Below are positions 1 to 12,000 of a DNA stretch of 64,000 nt, piece after piece. Under the pieces are notes generated by a model that was not told the origin of the DNA, ran no database searches, and saw only the letters and a list, made by a program, of their open reading frames with translations. The first letter of the stretch is position 1, and the number at the start of each line of letters is the position of its first letter. This DNA is from Plenodomus lindquistii (lineage: Eukaryota; Ascomycota; Dothideomycetes; Pleosporales; Leptosphaeriaceae): the NCBI GenBank assembly GCA_025504975.1, contig JANUWI010000003.1:1922001-1986000 (forward strand), written 5' to 3'. Both the position numbers and the translations under genes were made by a program.

Positions 1-1309
1 CTATCATTGATTTGTGGTGCGTGTAGTTCAGGTCGTAGGTCCCTTTCCACACCCTCCCTTCTTGTCGGCGAAGCATACCGAAGCAAGTCTCGCAAAGGGG
101 CATCTTGAAGAGAATGATGAAGTTGCAGTATTTGTTAGGACAATGTACGGAGTTCTGTGATATCTCAAGACGTGTTTGAGCCTTTTGAACCTCACTTTAT
201 GGGTGCTGACCCGACCCCTGCACATTGAGTAAACCTACACCGTCATAATATCAGTTTGTGGCGGGCACAGCACAACAATGCTTACTACTAGGTAGGAGCC
301 AAAACTCCCTTGTCACCGGTATGGGCGTTCATGTATGCTCGGTATATCTTGACCAATCGGTTTACATTCTTCATCGTGTGATCGGCTGGTATCAGCTTTG
401 CTTACCACCTGGCCATTGGCGGTCGCCGACCCTCTTGGTGGTGAGATAAAATAGGCACGGTTGTGCTTGGAGGTCTTGGTGTAATAGGCTGTGAGATGTT
501 CTGCTCATCTGCGGCCGCCGGAAAGGGAATATGGTATCATGTTCATCAGGATTCAGCCTTCTCAGGCTGGACACGATGCACATAAGCAGTACAACATGTA
601 GGCGTACGTATGCATGCTAAGAATAATTCGCCGGATAAAGGAAATGGTGCAACGTAAACGATGTAAGTGGATCAAAGTGCGGTGTTTGGGAATGAGTAGG
701 GCAATGCAAAAGCCACGGCTTCGGCTAAGCCTGGTTGCAACCCTCACTGCAGCCTTTCGTGTATGATTGTGTATCTCAGCTCCGTACAGTTATCTTTGGT
801 CAAATGTAATATCTTACGAATTGGGTTGAGGTTGCGCTCCTTCAGACTGCACACTTGTTCATGCTTCTGTAGGATATTATTCAAGCCCGGCCAACGTCAC
901 CCCCTTGACACCAATAACGACAGCGTATGTGCCATGCTGGTTCTGCAAGCCAAGAATTGGCTTTTGTCGACCAATGATAGTATCGTGATCTCGTACATGT
1001 CTACACCGGTGTATGCATGTATTTCTTTCTTGATTTCTAACCCCTTTATCGTCAGAGACATGATCAGCGTGGCAAGGGCACGCGCTGTAGCCTGATGCAT
1101 CGGGTGCAAGTTCGAGTATTTTGGGGCAGTTCCAGCGTATCAGCTCCACACAAGGCTCAGACTAGGGTGTTCCAATGATTGCCTTCTAAATCAGTGGAGC
1201 TTGGTAGCCATGGCTCTATATATAAGCGGGTGCGAAGTTCATACAGTCTGGAACGCTATATTAGCCCTCATTGATAATTAAAATCGAGATCTTATACCAT
1301 ACTTGCAAT
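1..1309. other. Intergenic, no gene seen
   Basis: Only short overlapping frames on both strands, with no recognisable domain and no splice pattern joining them. The last 100 bases are the promoter and leader of the Nudix gene. Confidence 0.6.
1217..1225 (+). promoter_or_regulatory. TATA box of the Nudix gene
   Basis: TATATATAA lies 85 bases upstream of the chosen ATG at 1310, a normal spacing for a fungal TATA box with a short leader. Confidence 0.55.
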
Positions 1310-2271
1310 ATGAGCCCTCTTTCAACTGAGGAGAGGAAGTTCTCACTGAACGGGTTTCGAGCGCCGGTCACGGTCATTATACAGCCGACCGTCAAGATTG
1401 ATGAGCAGCAGCTCCTGAACTTCCCAGCCTTCAAAAACTGGCAAGGAACCCTGCAGACCAATCTGGAGCTTCAATACAACGATCAGAACCACGCCTTCTA
1501 TGGAGACCCGTATACCCTTCGTCAGATCAAAGTTCAATCGGTTGACTGGTTCGGCCCAACGAAGATTGGGTTCGTCAAGATCGACGCGACGATTATGAAC
1601 CGGCAAGGCAAAGATAAGGCGCTTCCAGGAATCTCATTCCTCCGTGGCGGAAGTGTGGCCATGTTGATGGTGTTACGGCCGAGGGGCGGCCACCGAGATG
1701 AGAGACTGGTAGTCATGACAGAACAACCAAGGGTCCCAGCAGGGAGTTTGGCCTTTGTAGAAATTCCAGCTGGAATGTTGGACGATTCGAAAAACTTCGC
1801 GGGCAAGGCTGCTGATGAGATTGAGGAAGAGACTGGCTTCAAGCTTCCACCGCACGAATTGATTAATCTTACCGAGCTCGCGCTCACACAATCAAGCACG
1901 GAAGGGGAGTCCTTGCAGAATGCAATGTACCCCAGTCCGGGTGGTTCCGACGAGTTCATGCCCATCTACCTGTGGGAAAAGGTTAGCTTCGCGACTTGTC
2001 CTCTTCTTGGTCTCAGGTTGACGTTTAATGTTAGGAGCTCGATCGCCAGGAGATCATGGGCCTCCGCGGAAAACTCACAGGCGAACGGCGACAGGGTGAG
2101 ATGATCAGACTACGGTTGTTCAAGTACGAAGAACTCTGGAAAGTGTGTGCAAGAGATGCCAAAACCTTGGCAGCTTGGGCCCTGTACGAGGGGCTGAACA
2201 GGGCGGGTATACTCCAGAAGGAAATGGCGCGACGTAAGCAAGCTCGACACTTGGACGCGACGACAGTCTGA
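1310..2271 (+). CDS. Nudix hydrolase, ADP-sugar diphosphatase-like
   Basis: Predicted 302-residue Nudix hydrolase. Exons are 1310-1981 and 2035-2271, joined across a 53-bp intron (GTTAGC donor, TTAG acceptor) that restores the frame. Residues 152-177 carry IPAGMLDD followed by the Nudix helix. The core E170, E173, E174 and G176 is present, but the usual glutamate after G-x5 is K161 and the usual arginine of the RE pair is D169. The PAGMLDD stretch resembles eukaryotic ADP-sugar diphosphatases of the NUDX14 type, so cleavage of a nucleotide-sugar to AMP and sugar phosphate is the best guess. The frame is open from 1271, but the ATG at 1310 (MSPLSTEE) has the better context and follows a TATA box. 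No targeting signal is obvious. Substrate is inferred only from family resemblance. Confidence 0.85.
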
Positions 2272-2740
2272 AGACAACACCGAATTCAAGCCTTGACGAA
2301 GCCAAACGCACTGGCACGTCATGGCCTACTCTCAACGCAGCCGAGCAAAGATTGGATCACTGGATTACCACCCAGTTATACTTGAATACGCTCTATAAAA
2401 ATGCAATTTGTACTAGTTCACAGGTGACCTAGTCATTGTCGTTAACATAGCCCAGATGAAATGATATGGATTTGCTGCCTCGTACTATTAATTCTATACT
2501 CAGCCCTCGCAGAATCATGGTAACCACCACTCCTCCAGAGCATGCAATTACAATAACAACCTAGACTCCATATCCCCACGAAACGCTAAGGACTAATAGA
2601 AAAAAAACGCCGGCAATAGAACGAGTACCTTCTTTAGCTCTATGCCCTTCTCATGTGTGCTTGCTCCATAAACAATGCATCGCTCAATTTAGCTTCATCA
2701 TTCCATCATGTTCGTGAACGCCTAAAAGCAGCCAACAGCC
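2272..2740. other. Convergent 3' region
   Basis: Shared 3' flank of the Nudix gene and the minus-strand membrane protein. AT-richer than the coding DNA; nothing further seen. Confidence 0.5.
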
Positions 2741-3784
2741 TCACACGCGGATACCCGTGCTGCCAGTCCAGCGAAGCTTTCGGAGACCTAGTCCAGTACC
2801 CTTGACAGCTTCCTTACCGCAGCGCCCTGCTTCGCTGCCAGCACCACCCATCTGCCCGATGGCTTCAGCGTGACCAGCTTCTTTGCCTACAATGTAGCCG
2901 GCCGAGAAGCTGAGCGCGCTGACAAGCACGACGACGCCAGCGCCAGCGACCCAAGTAAGAAGCGTTGGGCTTATTTCTTCGATCATGAGACCGGTCTTGC
3001 GTGCCTTTTTGATAGCACGACGCTCCTTGCTGGCACTTCGTGCGTTCGGTGGGCTCGCCTTCCGCTTAGACTTATCGGTTGGGCAGCTACTTGCAGTAAG
3101 TGGGGATGACGGCTCCTCTGGTACTTCACCCAATGCTACCGATTCCGGCACCATGCGCAGTGTAGTTGGGTCGAGTCGAGTTGATGATGGAGGCGCAGCG
3201 CGAGGTTGACCTGGTTTGGGAAGACCTCGAACAGCGGCAGCGGCGGACAGAAGTGTTGAGAGACTCGCACGCAGCGCCTCATCGTGATCAGGTTGGTGAT
3301 TTGGTGCTATGGCGCTGTATGGAGTGTGCTGTGGGTAGGATTGCTGGCGATGAGAGTTGGGTCTAGTGTTGCGACGAGGAGCGTACACTGTCCCTGTTTG
3401 TGGCCTGACCAGCTGTGGCTCATGCGAATGTGAGAATGCGTTTGGACGTGGTTGGAACTCGCGTCTTGTGGACCGAGGGTAGTTGACTGCGGTGGCATTC
3501 TCGTCATCGTCATCGTCATCTTCTCTTTCAGACATGGTCTCGGACGATGCGACAGACTGCGGACTGCGAGTTGACGCACCAACCTCTTGTCTCAGTGGTG
3601 AGGGGCCGAGTCCCTCTGTCGAAGATGACAAGACCCTGTCGGACTCGCTCTCACTCTCTTCGTATTCCTCTTGGCTACTACTGCCCCCCGCATGCGTGAT
3701 TCTGCGCCCTGTGCCAACCTGGAACTGGTTGCTCGCTCGGAGACGACGGTTTCGCCTGTGCAGGTTCGAATCATGATGCACCAC
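2741..3784 (-). CDS. Hypothetical protein with C-terminal membrane anchor (N-terminus unresolved)
   Basis: An open frame of about 347 codons, family not recognised. The N-terminal two thirds are disordered and rich in S, E, R and P, with an acidic run (residues 88-94). A basic patch (KERRAIKKARK) precedes one strongly hydrophobic helix around residues 278-300 (WVAGAGVVVLVSALSFSAGY), then a short glycine-rich tail, as in an integral membrane protein with a large cytosolic or nuclear face. Position 3784 is GTG, not ATG. The same frame stays open upstream to a stop at 3878-3880, so the true start must come from an upstream exon or from an internal ATG such as the one before SEREDD. I could not fix the first exon; a separate short ATG frame lies upstream between about 3945 and 3775 in another phase. 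Confidence 0.6.
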   Translation of the reverse strand: MVHHDSNLHRRNRRLRASNQFQVGTGRRITHAGGSSSQEEYEESESESDRVLSSSTEGLGPSPLRQEVGASTRSPQSVASSETMSEREDDDDDDENATAVNYPRSTRREFQPRPNAFSHSHEPQLVRPQTGTVYAPRRNTRPNSHRQQSYPQHTPYSAIAPNHQPDHDEALRASLSTLLSAAAAVRGLPKPGQPRAAPPSSTRLDPTTLRMVPESVALGEVPEEPSSPLTASSCPTDKSKRKASPPNARSASKERRAIKKARKTGLMIEEISPTLLTWVAGAGVVVLVSALSFSAGYIVGKEAGHAEAIGQMGGAGSEAGRCGKEAVKGTGLGLRKLRWTGSTGIRV

Positions 3785-5324
3785 TGTGAGGCCTGTTGTG
3801 ATGATCTCGTCGGTGTTTGACGACAGGGATGATGAGGAAGGGCGTGACCCGATCTCGATCCAGGATTCTGTCGAGTGTCAGCTTCAGATCGAGGCTCAGA
3901 GGAAGCGTAGTGAGGCTGCAATGGGGAGTGTGGTTCATGGAAGGCGATGCATGCTATCTGTCACCTACCCTCCGAATGTTGCCTAGCAGGCGCATCTATG
4001 GATCGTAGAGGTGCCATGTTGTCGTGTCGTTAAGAGGTTCCCTCTGCGAGTCGGTTCTGCCTTGCTGCTCGTGGCGGCTGGTTGTCGTGCATCAACAGGG
4101 GCGCCTTGGAACGGGACGTAGCAAGTCACTCGAGGTGGTCCTATATATCAGTCCACTTCAGGTCGAGACAGTGTCCGCGCGCTGAGCAGGGTCCCTATGC
4201 GCGTGAGTGGACCTCGAGGTGTGGTCCGACTTCGGTTCTTTGTTTGATCCGCGATGTCCCCAACTCTGGAGTTGAGATGAAAGAAGCGCGCCAAGGTCGA
4301 GCACGACACAGGACATGCAGAGGCCAGGCCTCAACACTGCCTACGAGTCGTCGCGAGTGCACTTGGAGATAAGCGCAACCCTTCGGCCGTGAGTCGACGC
4401 TATGCCAGAGGCTGGCTTTCCGATCCGGCGCGCGGTGGTCTGGGGCTGGCTGGCTGCGCTGGCACGTTATGACGTCTACGTGCGGGAGTGTAGATCCGGG
4501 TTGTCGCGTTCTGTGGGGCAGAGCGAGTGTACGAACGTGGAGTATCAAGAATCGAGGAGGAAGAGCAGCCCCTAAAATCAAGGGACAGACAAGTCAATAT
4601 CATGTACCAAGCGAAGATGACGGATGCTCGTTCCTCGTCCCGTGCGCCGGCGTATGCACCAGCCTGACAGGTCACGTAGACGATAGCGGTGGGTGTATGG
4701 GGGTGTCGACGAATCACAGGCCTCCCACACCCTCCTTGTGTCTCGAGCTGAGGGGTCCAGGGTAGACACATTGTCCGCGCGCGAGACATGAACATGCATT
4801 TGTGTGGTCGGCTGCCTGTTTGCCCAATGTTCTGGAGACAGGGCTCAGTTGATTCCTCGTTGGTCTTAGCACATAACCCAGAATTCACATCCCACGAGGG
4901 CCATGTGTCATGCTGAAGGACAGGGCATCCCTTTTTACAATCACAAGGCAACATGGTCACAGCATGCTCGTCTAGTTTATATCCAAACTCGTGTCCCTTA
5001 CTTCATCCATCATTCTGCCAAAAGGCAAGTTGCGACATCTACAGCTCACAGGGCAAGCCAGAGCGGGAGGATCGCGAATGGGACAACGACGTAATTTGCG
5101 TCTGAACATCGCTATCCGTAGAGCCTAACACACCATGAAATGTAACAGTATTTTGACACTGTCTGATGCTGAGTAGCTGGAGATCCCCAATTCAGTAATC
5201 TCTTTGCACCTGGGTATTGTTCGCAGAACCCTAAGTCAAAGTGAACGTGCAGACAAATCCAAATAAGTTGCGAAAAATCGTCCCTCTAATGCTTGCGTTG
5301 CTCCCTTCCCCTTTCGTCATAAGA
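3785..5324. other. Intergenic; possible 5' exon of the membrane protein
   Basis: Long gene-free stretch. The part nearest 3785-3960 probably holds the leader or first exon of the minus-strand gene. The minus-strand frames around 4195-4960 have no domain and begin at non-ATG codons. Confidence 0.4.
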
Positions 5325-6791
5325 TTATCCTTTCTTTTCATCATTCTTCTTCTCGTCCTTCTTCTTTTCCTCTTTCTTTTTGCTCTTGAAGAAATCGCTG
5401 ATACCGTCCTTGAACTTCTCCCAAGGATTCCTGTTCAAGCGATTGCTGAGTTGGCGGTATTTGTACATCTCCGCCCAGCAGTCTCGACCCCACTCGCAGC
5501 CAGCCATGTTCACCATGAAGTCGCGATCCTTCTCTTGATAGTGAATGTTCGGATCATTGCCATCGTCTCCGCAAGCGCCAGGCGGAAAGCTCATGATCTG
5601 GCGTTGCTGAATGAATGCGACATGTGGACGAATCCAGGGCTGATTTTGGTACATGTGCTCGAAGGCGTCCTGCTCCTTGTGTTCCCACTCCATGTGCTTT
5701 TGCTCGTAGCCTACGGGATCCCACCAGATATCCAGCAGCCTATCGGTCCAGACACTTCTGCGTACCATGAAGGACCCGAGATTGAATCCGCCGCAATCTT
5801 GAGGAATCAGCATATTGATCGACTCCACCCTTCCATCACCGATAGCCGATCGTGTCTCGGGGTCTAGATATTCGTCCGTCGGTGGGTGTGTTATGTTCAA
5901 AGGGTTGTAGACGTTGATGTCGCGGTAGGTGATCTCCTGCAGACGCTTGAAGATGTGCTTCTGGAGCGAGTACGTGGGCTCCATGATGAAGGTGTTGGTA
6001 TCAAGCCACCAGAACCTGAGAGACGTCAGCCATGATTCCTGCTCTTGTAGAGGATTACCTACCATTCCGCATGCGGGTACTTGCGCATCGCGTTACGGAT
6101 CGTGTCCACTTTCTCCCAGCTCTCTCTCCATTCGTGGGCATAACGCTTCTTGGTGCTCATGTCCACGATCTCAAGCTCATAACCCCACTTCTTCGTGTAC
6201 TTCTTCTTGTTCTTAACACTGTCGCGTTCGATCGCCCATTCTCGAGGCCCCTTCCATTCCATTACACCCCCACCCTGGTTTGCCGCGAGTATTACAACGT
6301 ACTTGCTACCACCGCCCAATACAGGAGACCGTCTATATAATCGGTGCAAAGCTATGGATGTCAGTATGCGAAGGGTCGAAGTCACGAGGTTGCAACTTAC
6401 GTGTTACATAGAAAAGGATAACGCTAAGAATGACGAATAACAACACTCCCACTGATCGTCTCAAGCGCCAAAGATTCCTCCCAATGCGATTGAGCATCTG
6501 CGCAAATCTATTACTTTGGAATCGGCCGCGACCAGCCTTGTCCTTCTCTCCGTGGTTGAAAGGGAGACTGGCTGAGATGCTCCGAAAATGCCTGCCAATG
6601 AAGCTTTGCCCACGGGTACTGAAGCCACTGTATCCCTTCACCTCGGCGCTACGTGCCTGCGCCGATGCCCAAGTAACATTGTGTGTAGAGGAGCCATTGC
6701 CAAATGGACTACGGCGTCCGCCCGTATCGTACGGTGTGTTCAGGCCTGGACTCGACCAGCCTCCGGGCTGTGGTGACGACGATCGCGACAT
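5325..6791 (-). CDS. GT34 alpha-mannosyltransferase, Mnn10/Mnn11-like
   Basis: Predicted 456-residue type II Golgi glycosyltransferase of the galactosyl/mannosyltransferase GMA12-MNN10 family (GT34), expected to extend N-glycan outer chains with alpha-1,6-mannose from GDP-mannose. Exons on the minus strand are 6791-6401, 6351-6063 and 6015-5325, with introns of 49 and 47 bp. Residues 1-110 are a serine/arginine-rich cytosolic tail, followed by one membrane span at about 113-129 (SVGVLLFVILSVILFYVT). The catalytic domain starts at KYVVILAANQGGG. The DxD-type metal-binding motif appears as LDTN in EWFWWLDTNTFIM, formed exactly across the second splice. QDCGGFNLGSF and the WWDP...HKEQDA block are typical of GT34. 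The C-terminus is a lysine/glutamate-rich tail. Whether it is the Mnn10 or Mnn11 counterpart cannot be told here. Confidence 0.92.
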
Positions 6792-9036
6792 TTCGGAGAC
6801 GCCAGGTGTGCCTGGGATAGAGGGCAGGCCGTCGCCAAGGGAGCGACCCGAGAGACCGCTGGTTGTGCCTAGCCTGCTTCGACTGTCGGGAAAGTCTGGG
6901 AGGTTGAGGTTGGGCGGCTGTCTTGCCGCAGAAGAGCGCCGTCGGCGTTGGCCAGCAGCAGCGGAAAAGGAGGATTGAGAAGCCAGCGTGAATCACTTAG
7001 GAGTGGACAGACGGCACGTGAAATAGCAACGCCGCTGGAATTGTGGCGTGGGAGGGCACACACGTCGGCCTGGGGCAGCAGACGCGCTGTATTGGGGCAG
7101 AAGTGCGAGGCGAGTGGTGTGGTGACGCAAGCAAGGTGTTGGATTCGATTGAGGCCAGCTGGCGGACAATTGCAGCTTCTCCAACGGCGGCGCGAGGTGG
7201 TCGCACTCGAGGGGGAAGGGAGCTTCGAGGATAATGCGGTGCGACGTCGGAAGCGGCTCGCGTCAATGGCACTGGTCAGGTCGAGCGATGCAGGCCACTT
7301 TCACGGCAGCATGCCAGGAGAGGTTTGCACGGGAAAGGAGCGCTGTTTGATAACAAAATTGCCGTATTGAGCCACTTGCTTGGCGTGTGTCCAGCTAACT
7401 TAATTATTAGGAAGAATTCGAAAGGAGTTGACCCTGGCTGGCTAGCAGCTCCACCTTACAGCCCGCCATTCAAGTGTCCTTCCTATTCTGCGAATAAGCG
7501 TGCAGGAACCAATGATGTGCTGCCGTGCAGAAGTAAAACTTCGACAAACGAGAAATTTAGTTCCACTGGCGGGAAGGTAAAGGCTCTTGGTAGACTAAGC
7601 ATCCCAGGTATGTGCAGTTCCTGTTCGCATAGCTGCATGGGACGTCTATAGAAGGGTGCTTGGGCGTCTGGCGCCACGTCAATGACAGCTGTTAACAGTC
7701 TGACATGGCACAATCGTCCGTATACAATCTCCATGTCCAGATGGGCACATGCTGCAAATCCTTCTTTGCACACGTGACCTTAACGAGGTATCTGTAAACC
7801 CTTGCAGGATCAAGGGATTCATCCCCAGGTTTCGCGCTCGCCGTCTCGGTGTACTCCTTGAACTACACCGCAGGTCGTATCGATACTCGATACTCGAACC
7901 ACTCCGAGGCTACCCAAGTCTAGTTCTCAGTTCTCTTCCACCCAAATGTCCTTGGGGAGCAATATGCAGTCAATATACCGCATATGCATGCAGTGCTTGC
8001 TGCCCCCAAATCGTGAACAGGGCGCAGAGAACGCTGCTGGTACAATCTCTCCGTGTCGTACTAGTTTCCCCCAGAAACAATTGAACTGTCTTGATGACGC
8101 ATATCGAAACAGCAACTGAATCACATTGCAGCTGCCATGAAGATACATGCTGCATTTCAGAGAACAAAGAGTGAACAGTCCACAAGGAGACCAGATCGAA
8201 GGTCCAGGTCTACGCATGGCGACCTTAGCCGAGATCGGCTAGCCTATGCGGGTAGCTTTCTTGGCACTGACAACACTCACCAACGGTTGGCGGCTTCGCG
8301 GAATGACCTGGCGCTTAGCAGCTCCGCTTCTTCCATGTTACTGGCCCACGCGTTGTATGACTGGCCACCACATCCAGCTCTACCTCTGGAGCGTCTCAGA
8401 TGTTGCATCGTGTAGTACATCTCCAGCCCAACGAATCCCGGGCGGTTACTGAGCCTCGAGCCTGAAAGATGGCGTCCACTATGGAGCAAATGTGCCCCGC
8501 TCCGTCCAATCACAGTCACTCTCGACCCGACCTCATGGCCTGCTACGTCCGACAACCTTCCATGCAAGCCAATGTACCAGCGCTTCTGACAAGTCACTGG
8601 GTAGGTCCAAGATCCAGGCAAGAAAACTATGCAACATTCGGTCTAGCGAGCAGGCGGTAGGTTCGCAAATATGGGGTCGCGTGTCTGTGTTGAAGCCTCG
8701 TAGTTGTGCTCCTTTCGTCCTCCAAACGTTTTTACTTTACCTTCACTTCTCCGCTCTCAGTCTGCAAACTGTCCTTCGTCATTCCGCACTTATTTTCTTG
8801 TTGTTCTCGTCGATCCTTTGCGTAATAAGCCGCGCTCGATCTATAATATTCGCACAATAGCACAATAGCACAAACGACAGTCCCGCACAACGCCATCGAT
8901 TCGCCTTTGCACGCCCGAGTGAGAACAAGGAATTGTCCCGCAGTCCTTATTTGAACCAAACCACAAGATCCCTACCTTCTCTTATTCAGCCACCCGAAAG
9001 CAAGCCTTCGTGAGAAGCCACCGATATCCCCACAAC
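6792..9036. other. Divergent promoter region
   Basis: 2.2 kb between the GT34 gene and the next plus-strand gene. No domain-bearing frame. Around 8690-9036 the DNA becomes pyrimidine- and CA-rich, with a direct CACAATAG repeat near 8853-8870, consistent with a long 5' leader. CACGTG-type cores occur near 7011 and 7770. Confidence 0.45.
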
Positions 9037-12000
9037 ATGAGCACAGCCAGAGTCGACGCTTTTAGCCGACACCCACCTTCAAGTGTGCCACGAAGGACAC
9101 CGAATGACGATTCAGAGTCGATCGACGACAGGAGCCCCATTTACGACTCTTATGATCGATCACGAGACCTGGAAGAACAAATATTAATACATTTCAGCGA
9201 ACACCCCAATGGTAGTGTTGAGCATGGTACGGGGCGATGGGAGAGTGAGTCTCCGGTCAATGCCCACAGGGTGTCGGCAAGGAGCAATTCAAAATCGTAC
9301 GCAGCGCGTATGTCACGTCAGAAAAGCCGTAGAAGAGAGCTGCTAGGCCGACAGGTCAAGCCAGGCATCACTGTTGACACAAGCTTCACACGACACAGAG
9401 GTGGCGCACCACATCAAGTCTACCCTCATGGCAATGGCAGAAGTAGCGCATCGATCAGGAAAAGTCCATGGTTCGGCTTGGGGAGGACCTCCACCAGAAA
9501 CAAGGGTTTAGGAATCACGAAAGGGACTCCTCAACCTGAGAGAACACAAAGCGCCAACCCTGAGGTTGATAGGAACGATGCTACAGCTGTGTCTCTGACA
9601 TCAAGCAGCAAGCCATGGCAGGACATATCTCCATGGGATCGACGCATCCCAATCGGCATATCAGTTCCGACCGACAGCATTTCCGACTTCAGTTCATATC
9701 AGGCTCCACGACCGCGCGCTGGGAGCGATGTCACGCTCGTGACACCCAGTATCATCATTACACCTGCTGCGGCGATGCAGTCGGTGTGGTCACCTGACAC
9801 ACCGTTCACCGAGTCTGACTACACACCAAGTATATACTCCCGCCACCCATTACATTCCGACAACACGGATGTTCCGCCCGTGCCATCACTGCCCGCGGGG
9901 CTGTCAAAGTCTTCGGAAGGCAATCCTGAAGTGGAAGCTCGTTCCCCAACGGATAGCGCATACAATCACACGCGGAACGATACCTTAGATTCAGCCGGTA
10001 CTGCATTCGAAGAATATGATGACTCAAGGAAGAAGGATCGCATTATGTCTTCGGGCACAGTTTTCGAGGAGGACGAAACACCACTGCGAGAAAGAACCAT
10101 CGAAACATCGTTGGCGATTGACACTTCGGTAGTGCCCACACCAAGGCGGTCGCAGGGATGGTGGAACGTGATAACGACACCTTTTGTGACAACACCTAAT
10201 ACTGCGACGTGGCGCAGTGGAGAAAGAACGCCAGATGTACCGACAGTTCCTACTCGTTTCGGGTCCAACCGAGATGTTGCTTCATCCCCGTCAGCGACGA
10301 TTTTCCCCTCAATTTCTCCAGCGCAAGCGGCCACACGAACAGTCCCGCCCGTTAAGGAAGAGGTGCACGCTGTCAATACTGTTTCCGCGAACGTTGTTCA
10401 ACAGTCAGTTCAGCAAACGGACCCGACGGCCGATAGAACTGTGACATCCCCGTTTTCAACGATGTCAGCCTCTCCCATTCTAGGCACAGCAGCACTGGGG
10501 ACAGTCTTAATGCCACGTCAGGTGGAAGAGCATCCACGAAACATCAACATCAACATCGAGTTACAGGACCGGCGTCCAATTCTTAACAACCACGCTGTAC
10601 CAGCAAGTGGAGTGACATCCACACATTACGTCTCCGCGTTCGCCCCACCAACGCACTCAGGAAACGTGCCAACACAACAGTCTCGCCAATCGCCACAGCC
10701 ACTTCCGGTTTTCGCTCCTCCGCCAAATTCCACGCAGAAAAGCTCCCACTTTAGCTATGATAATATCAGCCGATCAAGCTCGACAACTACTTCTCCCAAT
10801 CTTAAGAAGGCAAGAAAGCACCGTAAAGTGTGCGACTTGAAGAGTATGCTCTCGTTTGGGAAATGGGAATCTTCGAAGCAAGCAGGCCAAGAGGAAAAGA
10901 AGAAGAAAAAGAAGAAAGGAGTCTGCTTTTGGGGCTGTTGCTGCTGCCTCATCTTCCTCATACTTTTGGCGATCATCATACCTGTGATTGTCATTCTGAT
11001 CAGGAAGAACAACGACGAACCTGCACCGTCAACGCCAACTCAGGGCGGTGGCAGCCAGTGGCTCAACTTGCCTAACTACCCACCTATGCCCACCGGTATC
11101 CTGACCGTAGCCCAACCCGAGGCTGTCGAAGAAGAGAGTGGTTGCGTTGCACCTACGACCCTTTGGAGCTGTGCGCTGCCCAAAGAGCTACAAGCATCTG
11201 TGGCGCCAAATAAGCCGGACCAGCCAAATTTCAAGATTGAGATTACTTTCGAGAATGGCACGTCTGTACAGCTACCTGTTAGCAAGCGTGTAGTAAACCC
11301 AGTCTCGGCGGGGGCATTCATTCGGTCTCGACTTCTTCGATTGCGCGCGGCGTCGCCGTCGCCGTCGCCTGCACCACCGAGTAGCTCGGATATGAAGTTC
11401 CTCGGGCAGACTACCGATGGCAACAGTGCTCCTTTCGAGGGTGAAACCACTCCCTTGTTCCTCACCTTCCAGAAGCCCGACCCCAGTGCATCACGTTTGG
11501 CGAGGCGGGATGACCCAAGCGACCCTACCAACATCACAGCAGTGATACCACCTCCGATGCTGAACAGCGACGGTACCGCAGCACCCGCAAATCTCTTGCC
11601 GCTCCCATCCGCGCAACCACTTCGCTTGTACAATCGCGGAAAGGACAATGAGTACTATGGCTTCTACACCTACTTTGATCGCTCTATCTTCCTCAAGCAA
11701 ATCAACGGTACCAACCGTGGTGGCAACCCAGCTGATACCAACGGAGGAAGTACACAAGACGCTGCCAAGATGCGATGCACTTACTCTCAAACACGATTCC
11801 TTGTACAGATATGGACTCGCAGCAAGACGAGCAAGCCTCTGTTGCAGGGATCGGCCGCCAACAGCGCTGATACGTTGAAGCGTCCTGGCACGTTTCCATA
11901 CCCAGTCACGTTCACCCTTGATCGTCATGGAGGAGATCCAGCGAAGAAGAATCTGTACTGTTACGAGATTGAAGACGATGGTACCATCAAGGATGATGCC

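Noticed and set aside
3758..3775. GGTTCGAATC resembling a tRNA B box
   Set aside because: No A box or cloverleaf at the right distance, and it lies inside a coding frame.
4400..4960. 186-codon minus-strand frame rich in C and W
   Set aside because: Begins at GTG (first ATG at 4954), has no domain or low-complexity logic, and overlaps similar frames on the other strand.
5241..5867. 208-codon plus-strand hydrophobic frame
   Set aside because: Exact antisense of the GT34 catalytic exon; hydrophobic look comes from the complementary Lys/Glu codons.
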